DNA of 64,000 nucleotides, from assembly GCF_023272795.1 (NCBI RefSeq), contig NZ_CP096829.1, forward strand, positions 2,232,001 to 2,296,000. The letters are read 5' to 3'. The stretch comes from Flavobacterium humidisoli. GTDB taxonomy: Bacteria; Bacteroidota; Bacteroidia; Flavobacteriales; Flavobacteriaceae. The translations under genes and the position numbers were made by a program. The notes under the pieces are model-generated. The model worked only from the letters and a program-made list of their open reading frames with translations. It was not told the origin of the DNA and made no database searches. Shown in pieces: positions 55,760 through 64,000 of this stretch (position 1 is its first letter; each line of letters begins with the position of its first letter).

Positions 55760-56521
55760 TTAAAAAATCTTCGCAAATCCCAAACCATATTGTTGCCCGT
55801 TGTAAAAAGGCATAATCATAGAAGTCGATTTGTTTTCGGCTGATGATTTGAATAATTTTTTAGTAATGTATGGATTGATCCAATACGCAATTTTGGTGCT
55901 TAAAATCCCGATTCCCGCTCCAGCGGCAACATCAGTTAACCAATGGCGATTGTTGTAAATTCTAAATAATCCCGTTCCAGTTGCAACGGCATAACCGGCA
56001 ATTCCGTACCAAATTGATTTGTCTTTGTATTCTTGATATAAAAATTCGGCACCCATAAACGCAGTTGCAGTATGTCCGGAAGGGAAGGAGTTGTTCGAAC
56101 TTCCGTCAGGTCTTTCTTCGTGTACAATCGATTTTAAACCCAAAACTGTTGAAGCCATTATAACATACGAAGTCACAAATATAACAGAACGGTCACGCAT
56201 ATTGTTTTTGCCTTTTACACCAAAAGCATTCAAAGCATAAACAGATGCTGCAGGCGCATATTGCGAGAAATCATCAATTGTAATTTTCTCGTCAATATCT
56301 TCGGTGACCTCAGACTTAATTTGATGATTAAAACTCAACAGTTGATCATTTCCAATTCCAATAACACCATATCCAATTAATACACTTGGAATAATTAATT
56401 GTTTGTAATTGAATTTTAGCTGATGCGAAGTACTGTCAATTTTTGTAATCGAGTCGTTTTGCTGTGCATTCACAGAAAACAATCCGAATAGAAATACCAG
56501 AAGAATAGCTTTGCAGGACAT
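55760..56521 (-). CDS. PAP2-family membrane/periplasmic phosphatase
   Basis: A 253-residue protein with a signal peptide (ends SVNAQ) and the PAP2 motifs: K130xxxxxxR137P (KSIVHEERP), PSGH at 147-150 and R187xxxxxH193xxxD197 (RIYNNRHWLTD). Such enzymes remove phosphate from lipids or undecaprenyl pyrophosphate, or from lipid A. Hydrophobic segments are present between the motifs. The substrate is not determined. Neighbours do not help. Confidence 0.85.
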   Translation of the reverse strand: MSCKAILLVFLFGLFSVNAQQNDSITKIDSTSHQLKFNYKQLIIPSVLIGYGVIGIGNDQLLSFNHQIKSEVTEDIDEKITIDDFSQYAPAASVYALNAFGVKGKNNMRDRSVIFVTSYVIMASTVLGLKSIVHEERPDGSSNNSFPSGHTATAFMGAEFLYQEYKDKSIWYGIAGYAVATGTGLFRIYNNRHWLTDVAAGAGIGILSTKIAYWINPYITKKLFKSSAENKSTSMIMPFYNGQQYGLGFAKIF

Positions 56522-56664
56522 TTTTATTTTTTGTTTTTGTTATAATAATAACGAATGTATGATCTAACTATTTTTGTCTTAATTGAACCTTAAGCGGATA
56601 TTAATTTGTTGGTTTTAAATAGGGTAGTTCGGTTAAGATTAGCTAAATATTAGGCGATTAATAA

Positions 56665-56964
56665 CTATTTTATTTTTCTTTTCTCCGGATTTTGATGATT
56701 GTCCCAAAAAGATAATATTTCTATTTGATCGTTATTAATTTCATAAAAAATCAAATAGATTTTCATGGGAATAACGCGAGTGATTTTATTTGAAGTAAGT
56801 CTTCCTATAAACTCATTATTAGAAAGAGTTTCTAATAAATCTTCAACTTCTTCAAGAATTTTTAAGCTGTAATCAGAATTTTCATTTCTAAAAGCATAAA
56901 ATTCAAGAACATTAGAAAATTCAAGTTTGGCAAGATTCGACCAGATTATTTCTTTTTTAGCCAT
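56665..56964 (-). CDS. RelE/ParE-family toxin
   Basis: A 99-residue small basic protein with the RelE/ParE shape: N-terminal KKEIIWSNLAKLEFSNVLEFY (two helices), a central beta region (NKITRVIPMKIYLIFYEINND) and a C-terminal strand IEILSFWDNHQNPEK. In this group the end often carries the WDNR/QNP motif (here WDNHQNP). It probably inhibits either translation or DNA gyrase. It overlaps the antitoxin gene by 19 bases. Confidence 0.8.
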   Translation of the reverse strand: MAKKEIIWSNLAKLEFSNVLEFYAFRNENSDYSLKILEEVEDLLETLSNNEFIGRLTSNKITRVIPMKIYLIFYEINNDQIEILSFWDNHQNPEKRKIK

Positions 56965-57182
56965 TCTCTCATCTCTGAAATTACATCTTCATTTTTATGA
57001 AAATCACCGTTTTTTATTTGATTTCGGCTTGTTTCGATAGAAGATTGCTGTTCAAGATTTAATTCATATAGAGACTGTTCGGAAGAATCAAAAATAGTTT
57101 GAAGCGCTTTTAAAAAATTCATGTCTTTTGAATCTCTAATTCTTGAGATCAAATTTTCTTTTATTTGTGCTGTCATGTCCAT
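56946..57182 (-). CDS. Antitoxin of the RelE/ParE pair
   Basis: A 78-residue acidic, helical protein (KENLISRIRDSKDMNFLKALQTIFD) that precedes and overlaps the toxin gene. The N-terminal half may be a dimerising DNA-binding part; the C-terminal half (about 47-78) is the likely toxin-wrapping helix. An alternative start at the third codon (MTAQ) is possible. I cannot assign a named antitoxin family. Confidence 0.7.
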   Translation of the reverse strand: MDMTAQIKENLISRIRDSKDMNFLKALQTIFDSSEQSLYELNLEQQSSIETSRNQIKNGDFHKNEDVISEMREWLKKK

Positions 57183-57202
57183 ATCAAATTCTTTATAATA
57201 CT

Positions 57203-57210
57203 CAAAATTA
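57203..57210 (-). promoter_or_regulatory. -7 element of the toxin-antitoxin operon
   Basis: The minus strand reads TAATTTTG, matching TAnnTTTG, 21 bases before the antitoxin start at 57182. No TTG at -33. Confidence 0.4.
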
Positions 57211-57239
57211 AAGATTTCTTTTCAAAGTAGTACTAATAA

Positions 57240-58958
57240 TTATACTTTTAACGAAAACCAAAACGTACTTCCCAATCCTAAATTACTTTCTACACCAACG
57301 CTTCCGTTTTGGGCTTCTATAAATTCTTTGCTTATCGCTAAACCTAATCCAGTTCCGGATTTTTGACTTCCAGGTACTTGAAAATATTTATCGAAAACTT
57401 TGTCTTTGTATCTTGTATCAATTCCTTTTCCGGTATCGATGACCTGAAATACGATTTGATTGTTTTCTTTTTTTAATTTGATAAAAATGGTGCTTTTTTC
57501 AGAAGAATACCGAATCGCATTCGACAAATAATTAATTAAAACCCAGCCTGTTTTTTCGCTATCGGCTTTTACATCTTCAAGATTTTCATCTGCATTAATA
57601 ACCAATTTAATCTGTTTTTGATCGGCCTGAACTTTTACGGCTTCAACAGCATAATTTACAATTTCATGCGGATTGCTTTTTTCAATATTTAGTTGAATAT
57701 TTCCAGTTTCCAATTGTGATAAATTGAGTAATTCGCCCGTAATTTTCAACAATCTTTGGCTATCATCTTTTATGCTTTCAACCAATTGCTTTTGATCGTC
57801 GTTCATGTCGCCCGTTTTGGCATTTTCAAGCAATTGAAGACTTAGTTTTATAGAGGCAATCGGCGTTTTTAATTCGTGCGAAACGGTCGCAATAAAATTG
57901 GTTTTGGCAAAATCCAGCTCTTTAAAAAGTGTAATATTTCGCAGAATAATTACATCACCAATATTGATTTCTTTTTCTTCACCAGTCGGAATTATGGTAA
58001 TATTCAGAATTTCTTTTTCGAAATAACTTTCTTTTCCGTGCGCATAAATTTTAAGTGGTTGTTTTTTAGGTGCATCAATATCATCTTTTAAAATCAAAGA
58101 CCGAATCAAATCATTCGATAATGCCAAATTTGAAGCCGATTTTCCAATAACATCTTCCAGTTTCAGACCAATAATTTTTAATGCTTCATCATTGGCAAAC
58201 AAAACAATTCCTTCATTGTCCAGACCAATAATCGGGTCGTGCATATTATTGATAAGCGTTTCCAGCCGTTTTTTTTCGAAGAATAATTTGTACAAATTAC
58301 TATCATTATATTCCTGAAGTTTTTGCGCCATCGTATTAAACGACTTTGCAAGATCGCCAAATTCGCTATGACTTGTAAAATGTACTCGTTCTGAATAATT
58401 TTTATTGGCTATTTCTTTAATACTCAGCGTTAATTCCTTTATTGGGTTTGCAATATTATTAGGTAAATTAACGAGTAGATTAAAAGCGATTAAAAAGCAT
58501 AAACTTCCAACAATGGCAATCCATAAATTAGCATTTTCGGCAGTAAGTTTAGCAATGTCACTTTTCTGTTTTATAGCATCCAGATTGAGTTTCATAATAG
58601 CAAAAATATCCTGTCTGATCTGTGTTTTCAGAACTTCATTTGCTCCATTTTTTTCTAAAAGAGCAAAGCTTTTCTCTAGGTTTGCAGTTGCTTCTTTTTC
58701 TCCAGGTTCGGTTACATTTTGAGTTTGTTTTTCCAGATATTCTTTAAAAGTCTTAATCTCATTATCTGGATTTGCTTTAATTTCATCCAAAGACAAAATC
58801 ATATTTCGCGAATATTCCAATGTATTATAATTCGCTTTTAGAATATTCTCTGTGTCTGCTTTTATTAAAAAAACAGAATAACCGCTTACGAGCGAAAGTA
58901 TAATGATCATTAAAAATAATAATCCAACGCCCAGATTTAATTTGGTTTTAATTCTCAT
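57240..58958 (-). CDS. Membrane sensor histidine kinase of the kdp locus (HAMP/PAS/HisKA)
   Basis: A 572-residue kinase (the ATG at 58958 gives MRIKTKLNLG). TM1 is near residues 9-30, TM2 near 146-167, then a HAMP segment (PIKELTLSIKEIANKNY), a PAS domain (near residues 235-345) and the HisKA/ATPase core (ATVSHELKTP; VLINYLSNAIRYSS; GKGIDTRYKD; GTGLGLAISKE). It lies downstream of, and in the same direction as, the KdpD-N sensor gene. It may supply the kinase part that is missing from the split KdpD. No response-regulator gene (kdpE) lies nearby. Confidence 0.85.
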   Translation of the reverse strand: MRIKTKLNLGVGLLFLMIIILSLVSGYSVFLIKADTENILKANYNTLEYSRNMILSLDEIKANPDNEIKTFKEYLEKQTQNVTEPGEKEATANLEKSFALLEKNGANEVLKTQIRQDIFAIMKLNLDAIKQKSDIAKLTAENANLWIAIVGSLCFLIAFNLLVNLPNNIANPIKELTLSIKEIANKNYSERVHFTSHSEFGDLAKSFNTMAQKLQEYNDSNLYKLFFEKKRLETLINNMHDPIIGLDNEGIVLFANDEALKIIGLKLEDVIGKSASNLALSNDLIRSLILKDDIDAPKKQPLKIYAHGKESYFEKEILNITIIPTGEEKEINIGDVIILRNITLFKELDFAKTNFIATVSHELKTPIASIKLSLQLLENAKTGDMNDDQKQLVESIKDDSQRLLKITGELLNLSQLETGNIQLNIEKSNPHEIVNYAVEAVKVQADQKQIKLVINADENLEDVKADSEKTGWVLINYLSNAIRYSSEKSTIFIKLKKENNQIVFQVIDTGKGIDTRYKDKVFDKYFQVPGSQKSGTGLGLAISKEFIEAQNGSVGVESNLGLGSTFWFSLKV

Positions 58959-59049
58959 TGTATAAAACATTTAATTTTTTATTGAACCATATAAGTGATA
59001 TAAGAAAATATTAGAAGATGTATAGGAAATACTTTGTATCTTTTTTAAC

Positions 59050-59107
59050 CGCAAGGTTTCGTAAAGCAACAAAGATTAAATTAAAAAAACTTTGTGCCTT
59101 AGTGGCA
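59050..59107. repeat. Intergenic repeat between the KdpD-N and kinase genes
   Basis: Contains CCGCAAGGTTTCGTAAAGC and CTTTGTGCCTTAGTGGCAAA. The second part is similar to the repeat at 55700-55757. No gene is visible in the 207 bases between the KdpD-N stop and the kinase start. Confidence 0.55.
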
Positions 59108-59165
59108 AAAAAAGAAACATCCTAATTAAATGAACTTATATAACTTATATGGTTTTAAAAATTTT

Positions 59166-60290
59166 TCAAGACAGTATAACAAGATCAACATTTGATAAAG
59201 ACAGTTTGTTTAGCAAACGCCTGAAAATTGTTGTAGACAAAATTACTTTAAATAAATTCAAATGCGGTTTTCCGATGCACACAGTTGTAATTTGTTTTTC
59301 TTCAACAGTTGCTAAAATCGCATTGGCAATATTTGAATTTTCCAATTTAATAACTTCTGCGCCCAATTGTACGGCAAGTTTAAAGTTATTAATTAAATGC
59401 CGCTGTTTATCTAAAGCAATTTTATTACTGCTTTCCTGCGGCGTTTCTACATACAAAACATACCACGACCCGTTGTAATAACTTGCTAATCTTGCTGCTT
59501 TTCGAATCACAATTTTAGCCGTTTTATCATTACTGCTAATACAGGCCAAAAGTTTCTCATGTCGTAAAGCATGAAGATTCGGAACTTCATTTTCAACTTT
59601 TCGAACGACCTGACTCGCTACTTCTTTCAAAGCTAATTCTCGAAGTTGTAAAATCTGTTCCGATTTAAAAAAGTTCGTTAAAGCCGTTTGAATTTTGTCA
59701 GGAGTATAAATTTTCCCTTCTTTCAAACGCGCAATCAAATCTTCCGAGGTCAAATCGATATTGACCACTTCGTCTGCCAATCGCAAAACATTATCAGGAA
59801 TCCGTTCCTGAACATCAATTCCTGTAATCCGTTTTACATCCTCATTTAAACTCTCAATATGCTGAATATTAACAGCGGAAATTACATTAATTCCAGCTTC
59901 TAGAATCTCCAGAACATCCTGCCAGCGTTTTTCATTTTTGCTTCCTTCAACATTGGTATGTGCCAATTCATCAACAATAACCACTTCTGGTCTAAGGTTG
60001 ATGATTGCCTGAACATCGAGTTCTTCGAGTTCTTTTCCTTTATAAAAAATAGTCCGTCTCGGAATAATCGGAAGGCCAGAAAGTAACTCATGCGTTTCCT
60101 TTCGCATGTGCGTTTCGATGTAGCCAATTTTCACATCGATTCCGTTTTTCAATAACGAATGCGCTTCCTGAAGCATACGAAAAGTTTTGCCCACACCGGC
60201 GCTCATTCCAATGTAGATTTTAAACTTTCCTTTTCGTGATTTCTGAATTAAATCGAGAAAGTGCTGTGCGTTATTATTTTTCTGTTCCAT
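59166..60290 (-). CDS. kdpD: KdpD N-terminal sensor protein (stand-alone)
   Basis: A 374-residue protein equal to the N-terminal cytoplasmic part of KdpD: Walker A GMSAGVGKT (residues 28-36) and VVIVDELAHTN, followed by a universal-stress (Usp)-like domain in the C-terminal half. The membrane helices and the kinase domain of E. coli KdpD are missing; the downstream gene at 57240-58958 supplies a separate membrane kinase. It is thought to sense ATP or c-di-AMP for potassium control. Not frame-disrupted: the stop is clean and the length is typical of the stand-alone KdpD-N form. Confidence 0.86.
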   Translation of the reverse strand: MEQKNNNAQHFLDLIQKSRKGKFKIYIGMSAGVGKTFRMLQEAHSLLKNGIDVKIGYIETHMRKETHELLSGLPIIPRRTIFYKGKELEELDVQAIINLRPEVVIVDELAHTNVEGSKNEKRWQDVLEILEAGINVISAVNIQHIESLNEDVKRITGIDVQERIPDNVLRLADEVVNIDLTSEDLIARLKEGKIYTPDKIQTALTNFFKSEQILQLRELALKEVASQVVRKVENEVPNLHALRHEKLLACISSNDKTAKIVIRKAARLASYYNGSWYVLYVETPQESSNKIALDKQRHLINNFKLAVQLGAEVIKLENSNIANAILATVEEKQITTVCIGKPHLNLFKVILSTTIFRRLLNKLSLSNVDLVILS

Positions 60291-60312
60291 AAAAATATGC
60301 TTTAAGCAATAA

Positions 60313-60382
60313 GCTTTAGGCTTTAGGCTTTAGGCAGTATAACTTTTAAAAAGCTTACTGCTTAAAGCCTATAGCCTAAAGC
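60313..60382. repeat. 27-bp inverted repeat between the porin and KdpD-N genes
   Basis: The left arm (60313-60339) and right arm (60356-60382) are complementary with 2 mismatches of 27, with a 16-base loop. The left arm is three tandem CTTTAGG units. The right arm touches the porin stop codon. Such a hairpin could stop or slow transcription between the genes, but there is no T run on the minus strand. Confidence 0.85.
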
Positions 60383-61461
60383 TAAAATGAAATCGCCAGC
60401 GAAGTTGTTACAAACGTATTCATATCCGTTGGGAGATTATCTTTATTGATGAAGATTTCATCTTTGCTCGAAAGATTTCTGGCTTCAATTCTAAACATAA
60501 CATTATCAGTTACTAAGTAATCAAAGTTAGCTGAAAATCCATAAGTTTTAAAACCGTTTGGCGTTTCAGTTGCGATAATTACACCTTTTTCATCACTATA
60601 ATATTCACCGCGCGCTGCAAGCTGAATTTTTTCTGTTGGTTTGTATTGCAGAATTAAAACTGGCGAAAACCAAGTGTCGTATTTATTACTGTTCTTAGCC
60701 GCTTGTTGCGATCCAACATCAAAACCAGCCGTAATGTTTGTTTTCTCCGTTATTTTAAACTGTCCGTAAAAGTTATTAAAATAACGCCATTTTTTGTCAA
60801 TATCAGGCTGTTCATTTCCAACATAAGTACTCCAGTTCAAAGCCACTTTATCAGATGGTTTGTAGGTAATCTGAGTTCCAAAAGCAGGCGTTTGATTGCC
60901 TTCAACTTTCTCAATTCTCTGCCATCCATTCAAATACATTTCTGCCAAATACCATTCTCCAGATTCAGAAGTATAGCCAATTTTCACACCCGTTTCATAA
61001 TAAGGAGAATTCTCAGCCATAATACTTCTTGTTAAAGTCTGGCAGTCTTTTCCAATGGCACTCTCAAAACCAATATGCGAAGGCATAATTCCTCCATCAA
61101 TCCATAAATTATGGCTTTTCGAAATCTTCACACCAACATTGGCTTCGTAAACATTTTTCAATAAACCTTGTTCGGCCGCCATATTATATTCTGCATAAGT
61201 TCCGGCCATCAAGGCAAAATTTCCCCGAATATTTTCTTTTGAATAATTCACTTTTGCCATACCCAAATTCAGGTTTACCTCGTTGCTTTTATTGTAACTG
61301 TATAAGAAATTTGGCCGAGTATGATTTTCAGGTTTCCCGAAATCATAACTATAATAAGCGTCTACATATCCTGAAAATGTCAACGGACTTTTAGATTCTT
61401 CTTGTGCGTGTAAATTGCTATAACCAAAAACGATTAAAGCAGTAAGTATTATTTTTTTCAT
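60382..61461 (-). CDS. Outer-membrane beta-barrel porin of the kdp locus
   Basis: A 359-residue exported protein. The signal peptide (ILTALIVFGYSNLHAQ) is followed by alternating beta strands and ends in a phenylalanine (SLAISF), which is typical of outer-membrane barrels. It resembles the OmpL-like beta-barrel porin-2 family. It lies between kdpC and kdpD-N on the same strand, so potassium or another small-ion passage across the outer membrane is suggested by context, not by motif. Confidence 0.75.
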   Translation of the reverse strand: MKKIILTALIVFGYSNLHAQEESKSPLTFSGYVDAYYSYDFGKPENHTRPNFLYSYNKSNEVNLNLGMAKVNYSKENIRGNFALMAGTYAEYNMAAEQGLLKNVYEANVGVKISKSHNLWIDGGIMPSHIGFESAIGKDCQTLTRSIMAENSPYYETGVKIGYTSESGEWYLAEMYLNGWQRIEKVEGNQTPAFGTQITYKPSDKVALNWSTYVGNEQPDIDKKWRYFNNFYGQFKITEKTNITAGFDVGSQQAAKNSNKYDTWFSPVLILQYKPTEKIQLAARGEYYSDEKGVIIATETPNGFKTYGFSANFDYLVTDNVMFRIEARNLSSKDEIFINKDNLPTDMNTFVTTSLAISF

Positions 61462-61498
61462 TTTTTGTGGTATTCAATTATTTATTAGTAGATTTTTT

Positions 61499-61578
61499 TA
61501 GGAGCTAATCCCGCTATCCGTTTCAATCTTTTGTGCCGAACCCCGGCACAAAAGGATTTCCACTACTATCGGGGCTAG
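61499..61578. repeat. Intergenic repeat with the 'TTGTGCCG...CGGCACAA' hairpin
   Basis: An 11-bp stem CTTTTGTGCCG (61528-61538) / CGGCACAAAAG (61544-61554) inside a longer element that starts GGAGCTAATCCCGCTATCCG and ends near GGGGCTAGGGC. I recall this element as frequent in Flavobacterium genomes. The first part of the 397-base porin-kdpC spacer. Confidence 0.75.
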
Positions 61579-61613
61579 GGCATTTGGGGTAAAAAAGGCG
61601 TTTTGTTTCCTAA

Positions 61614-61840
61614 CAGGTTTTTAAAACCTTGTAGGTATTAATTTTAAAGTTTTGGTTTTATCGCTTGGTTTGTCATCCTGAGGAACGAAGGATCACACTA
61701 GTAGCTCGACAAAGATTGGCGATCATGCAGACGGAGTTTCTCGTGTGATCCTTCGTTCCTCAGGATGACAAACTACATGGTTACTCCATGATAATAGTTG
61801 ATGTCGATTTTTATACCTACAAGGTTTTGAAAACCTTGCA
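61614..61840. repeat. Nested inverted repeats: outer 'accttgtaggta' arms around an inner 31-bp perfect palindrome
   Basis: The inner arms (61668-61698 and 61743-61773) are perfect 31-bp complements around a 44-base loop; their core is GTCATCCTGAGGAACGAAGG. The outer arms lie at about 61620-61638 and 61813-61831 (AAAACCTTGTAGGTA and its complement). The whole region forms a 227-base cruciform-like element. It contains no reading frame of note and is probably non-coding mobile or REP-like repeat material. Confidence 0.9.
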
Positions 61841-61858
61841 GAAGAAAACCTTAGAACC

Positions 61859-62437
61859 TTAGCGACTCAGAACCTCAGAACCTTTTTTAGAAAGCTCATC
61901 CAGCGCCACATTCAATTCCAAAACATTAACCGTTTCAGGACCAACGACAGCCGAATTAATTTTAGACTCCACCAAAGCTTTTACTTTTGCTTCATCCAGT
62001 TTTCGCTCTTTAGCAATTCGTTTTACCTGAATCAACGCGCCTTGCGGAGAAACATTCGGATCTAAACCACTTCCAGAAGCCGTAACCATATCAGCTGGAA
62101 TGTCTGATTTCTTCAAATAGGGGTGAACCAATAAAAGCGTATCAATTCTTTTTTGAACCAAAGCCAAATAATCAGGATTACTTGGACCTTTGTTGCTTCC
62201 GGCACTTCCAGCAGCATTATAATCTACAGCCGAAGGTCTTCCCCAGAAATAATTCGATTTATCGAACTTTTGTCCGATTTTTTGATAACCAACCACTTTT
62301 CCGTTAACCGAAAGAGTTTCTCCTTTTCCTTGATTTGGAGCCAATTGTGCGATTCCGTAAATCGCAAGAGGATAAATAACCGCAAATAAAATCAAAGTAA
62401 ATACGGTAAGTTTTAAGAGTGAAAATATAGTTTTCAT
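61859..62437 (-). CDS. kdpC: Potassium-transporting ATPase C subunit
   Basis: A 192-residue KdpC. One N-terminal membrane helix (TVFTLILFAVIYPLAIYGI) is followed by the conserved SNYFWGRPSAVDYNAAGSAGSN stretch (about residues 61-82) and TASGSGLDPNVSPQGA. It supports assembly and potassium binding of the KdpFABC pump. Normal KdpC proteins end near NVALDEL; here there are about 10 extra residues (SKKGSEVLSR) and a stop, encoded by a repeat unit of the kind found between kdpB and kdpC. The C-terminal tail is therefore likely repeat-derived. Confidence 0.9.
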   Translation of the reverse strand: MKTIFSLLKLTVFTLILFAVIYPLAIYGIAQLAPNQGKGETLSVNGKVVGYQKIGQKFDKSNYFWGRPSAVDYNAAGSAGSNKGPSNPDYLALVQKRIDTLLLVHPYLKKSDIPADMVTASGSGLDPNVSPQGALIQVKRIAKERKLDEAKVKALVESKINSAVVGPETVNVLELNVALDELSKKGSEVLSR

Positions 62438-62439
62438 TT

Positions 62440-62600
62440 TTTTGAGATTCTAAGAGACTAAGTTGCTAAGGTTCTAAGTTTTTTTCTAGGAAGCTTAGTA
62501 ATCTAAAGTCTGTGTTTTTAATTGAGTTTTTAAAAGTTCTTGGGTTTTACGACTCTAAGAAAAAAACTTAGCATCTTAGAGCCTTAGCATCTCAGAACCT
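62440..62600. repeat. Inverted repeat family between kdpB and kdpC ('ctaaggttctaag' units)
   Basis: CTAAGTTTTTTTCT (62474-62487) and AGAAAAAAACTTAG (62558-62571) are perfect 14-bp complements. Imperfect units resembling GGTTCTGAGATGCTAAGG fill the 162-base spacer, and also the kdpC 3' end. The kdpB stop lies right at the edge of one unit. Confidence 0.8.
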
Positions 62601-64000
62601 TACATAAATAGAGCTACTAGTAAATCAATAACTTTGATTCCGATAAAAGGAACAATTAGACCACCTAAACCATAAATCAAAAGATTTCTTTTCAAAATAG
62701 CACTGGCTCCAATTGGTCTGTAATCAACACCTTTCAGCGCAAGCGGAATCAATATCGGAATGATAATCGCATTGAAAATTACAGCCGATAAAATCGCACT
62801 TTCTGGACTGTGCAAATGCATGATATTTAAACCTTGCAGCGCAGGAATCGCAGTAATAAAAAGAGCAGGAACAATAGCAAAATATTTCGCAACGTCATTT
62901 GCAATAGAAAAAGTAGTTAAAGTTCCGCGGGTCATTAAAAGCTGTTTTCCAATTTCAACAATCTCGATTAATTTCGTTGGGTCATTGTCAAGATCGACCA
63001 TGTTTCCAGCTTCTTTTGCAGCTTGAGTTCCGCTGTTCATGGCAACGCCCACATTGGCTTGCGCTAGGGCAGGAGCATCGTTAGTTCCGTCACCCATCAT
63101 GGCAACCAATCTTCCTTCGGCTTGTTCTTTTCGGATGTAATTCATTTTATCCTCAGGTTTAGCCTCGGCAATAAAATCATCAACTCCGGCAGCTTCGGCA
63201 ATAAATTTAGCCGTAAGTGGATTATCACCTGTAACCATAACCGTTTTGATTCCCATTCTGCGTAAACGCTCAAAACGCTCTTTCATTCCGGTTTTTATAA
63301 TATCCTGAAGTTCGATAACACCTTGAACTTCATTGTTTTTAATTACTACCAATGGTGTTCCTCCATTAGATGAAATGGTAATAACTTGTTGTGCAGTATC
63401 TTCAGGAAAAGAATTTCCAGCTTGCTGCGCAATGTTTTTAGCAGCGTCTTGTGCGCCTTTTCTAATATTGGTTCCGTCTTTTAATACGACTCCAGAAGTT
63501 CTGGTTTCGGCAGTAAATTTGATGGTGTGTGAAATATCAGAAGTAGTTTGCAAAAAGCTTGCTTTAACCTCATTTTTTACATCGATCATCTCGCTTAATT
63601 CCAATATACTTTTTCCTTCTGGGGTATCATCTGCAAGCGAGCTCAAAACAGCCGATTTTACAAAATCATCAAAAGAAACTCCTTTGGTTGGATAAAAATT
63701 GGTTGCTTTTCTGTTTCCAATGGTAATGGTTCCGGTTTTATCCAAAAGCAATACGTCAATATCTCCGGCAGTTTCAACCGCTTTACCTGATTTTGTAATT
63801 ACGTTGGCGCGTAGCGCTCTGTCCATTCCCGCAATACCAATCGCAGAAAGAAGCCCTCCAATTGTGGTTGGAATTAAACATACAAACAGAGCAATGAAAG
63901 CCGCAATCGTGATGGGTGCGTTGGCATAGTCGGCAAACGGTTTTAGCGTAACGCACACAATCACGAAGATTAAAGTAAATGCAGCTAATAAAATGGTTAA
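62600..64000 (-). CDS. kdpB: Potassium-transporting ATPase B subunit (5' part outside window)
   Basis: The frame is open to the right edge of the window, so only the last 466 residues are seen; the GTG at 63964 is internal. The P-type ATPase signs are present: phosphorylation site DKTGT, the nucleotide-domain stretch [10 protein letters not shown] and [19 protein letters not shown], and [15 protein letters not shown]. The C-terminal membrane helices end [12 protein letters not shown]. KdpB hydrolyses ATP in the KdpFABC high-affinity potassium pump. It is the first visible gene of the locus; kdpA and kdpF are expected beyond the edge. Confidence 0.95.
   Translation of the reverse strand, partial: LTILLAAFTLIFVIVCVTLKPFADYANAPITIAAFIALFVCLIPTTIGGLLSAIGIAGMDRALRANVITKSGKAVETAGDIDVLLLDKTGTITIGNRKATNFYPTKGVSFDDFVKSAVLSSLADDTPEGKSILELSEMIDVKNEVKASFLQTTSDISHTIKFTAETRTSGVVLKDGTNIRKGAQDAAKNIAQQAGNSFPEDTAQQVITISSNGGTPLVVIKNNEVQGVIELQDIIKTGMKERFERLRRMGIKTVMVTGDNPLTAKFIAEAAGVDDFIAEAKPEDKMNYIRKEQAEGRLVAMMGDGTNDAPALAQANVGVAMNSGTQAAKEAGNMVDLDNDPTKLIEIVEIGKQLLMTRGTLTTFSIANDVAKYFAIVPALFITAIPALQGLNIMHLHSPESAILSAVIFNAIIIPILIPLALKGVDYRPIGASAILKRNLLIYGLGGLIVPFIGIKVIDLLVALFM

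Noticed and set aside
61614..61840. CRISPR array
   Set aside because: The repeats are inverted and nested, not regularly spaced direct repeats, and no cas gene is in the window.

Overview
This is a low-GC bacterial chromosome segment that looks like Flavobacterium (Bacteroidota, class Flavobacteriia). Supporting signs are a protein with a type IX secretion C-terminal sorting domain, a Bacteroidota-type porin, DUF2851, DUF3467 and PspC genes, promoters of the TTG-N17-23-TAnnTTTG type, almost no Shine-Dalgarno sequences except a strong one before rpsU, and several intergenic repeat families that I associate with Flavobacterium genomes. Identification is from the sequence and recall only; no search was run.

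Layout. 1-8.3 kb: end of a porin gene, a cystathionine beta-synthase-like enzyme, a DEDDh exonuclease, DUF2851, PspC, an amino acid permease (minus strand), a helix-hairpin-helix membrane protein and an acyl-CoA dehydrogenase. 8.4-23.7 kb: the translation and transcription core, in order rpsU, a Xer-type recombinase, hpf, tRNA-Thr, tRNA-Tyr, tRNA-Thr, tuf, tRNA-Trp, secE, nusG, rplK, rplA, rplJ, rplL, rpoB, rpoC and DUF3467, with several RNA hairpins at gene junctions. 24-35.7 kb: prfC and a lipoprotein alpha-amylase (minus strand), then a SurA-like chaperone, MoxR, AcnB and a second, mitochondrial-type aconitase. 35.8-38.8 kb: two tandem Kelch-like paralogues, one broken by an in-frame TGA. 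39-47.7 kb: a LysM/NlpC cell-wall hydrolase, a histidine kinase/receiver pair, a Tam-like methyltransferase, a T9SS cargo protein, an amino acid permease, a small membrane protein and DUF1810.

47.9-55.1 kb is the most interesting part. A minus-strand DNA damage tolerance cluster (dinB, DnaE2-like polymerase, a DEDDh/GIY-YIG nuclease, alkB) is divergent from a HTH-XRE/S24 regulator that has all the residues expected for LexA-like self-cleavage. It looks like an SOS-type mutagenesis and repair module with a non-canonical LexA substitute. Next come a GNAT gene between two identical 32-bp repeats 500 bp apart, a PAP2 phosphatase and a RelE/ParE-type toxin-antitoxin pair.

57.2-64 kb (minus strand): the kdp potassium-uptake locus, transcribed kdpB (cut by the window edge), kdpC, a porin, a KdpD N-terminal sensor protein and a separate HAMP/PAS histidine kinase. 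KdpD is therefore split into two genes, and every spacer I could examine in this locus carries an intergenic repeat element.
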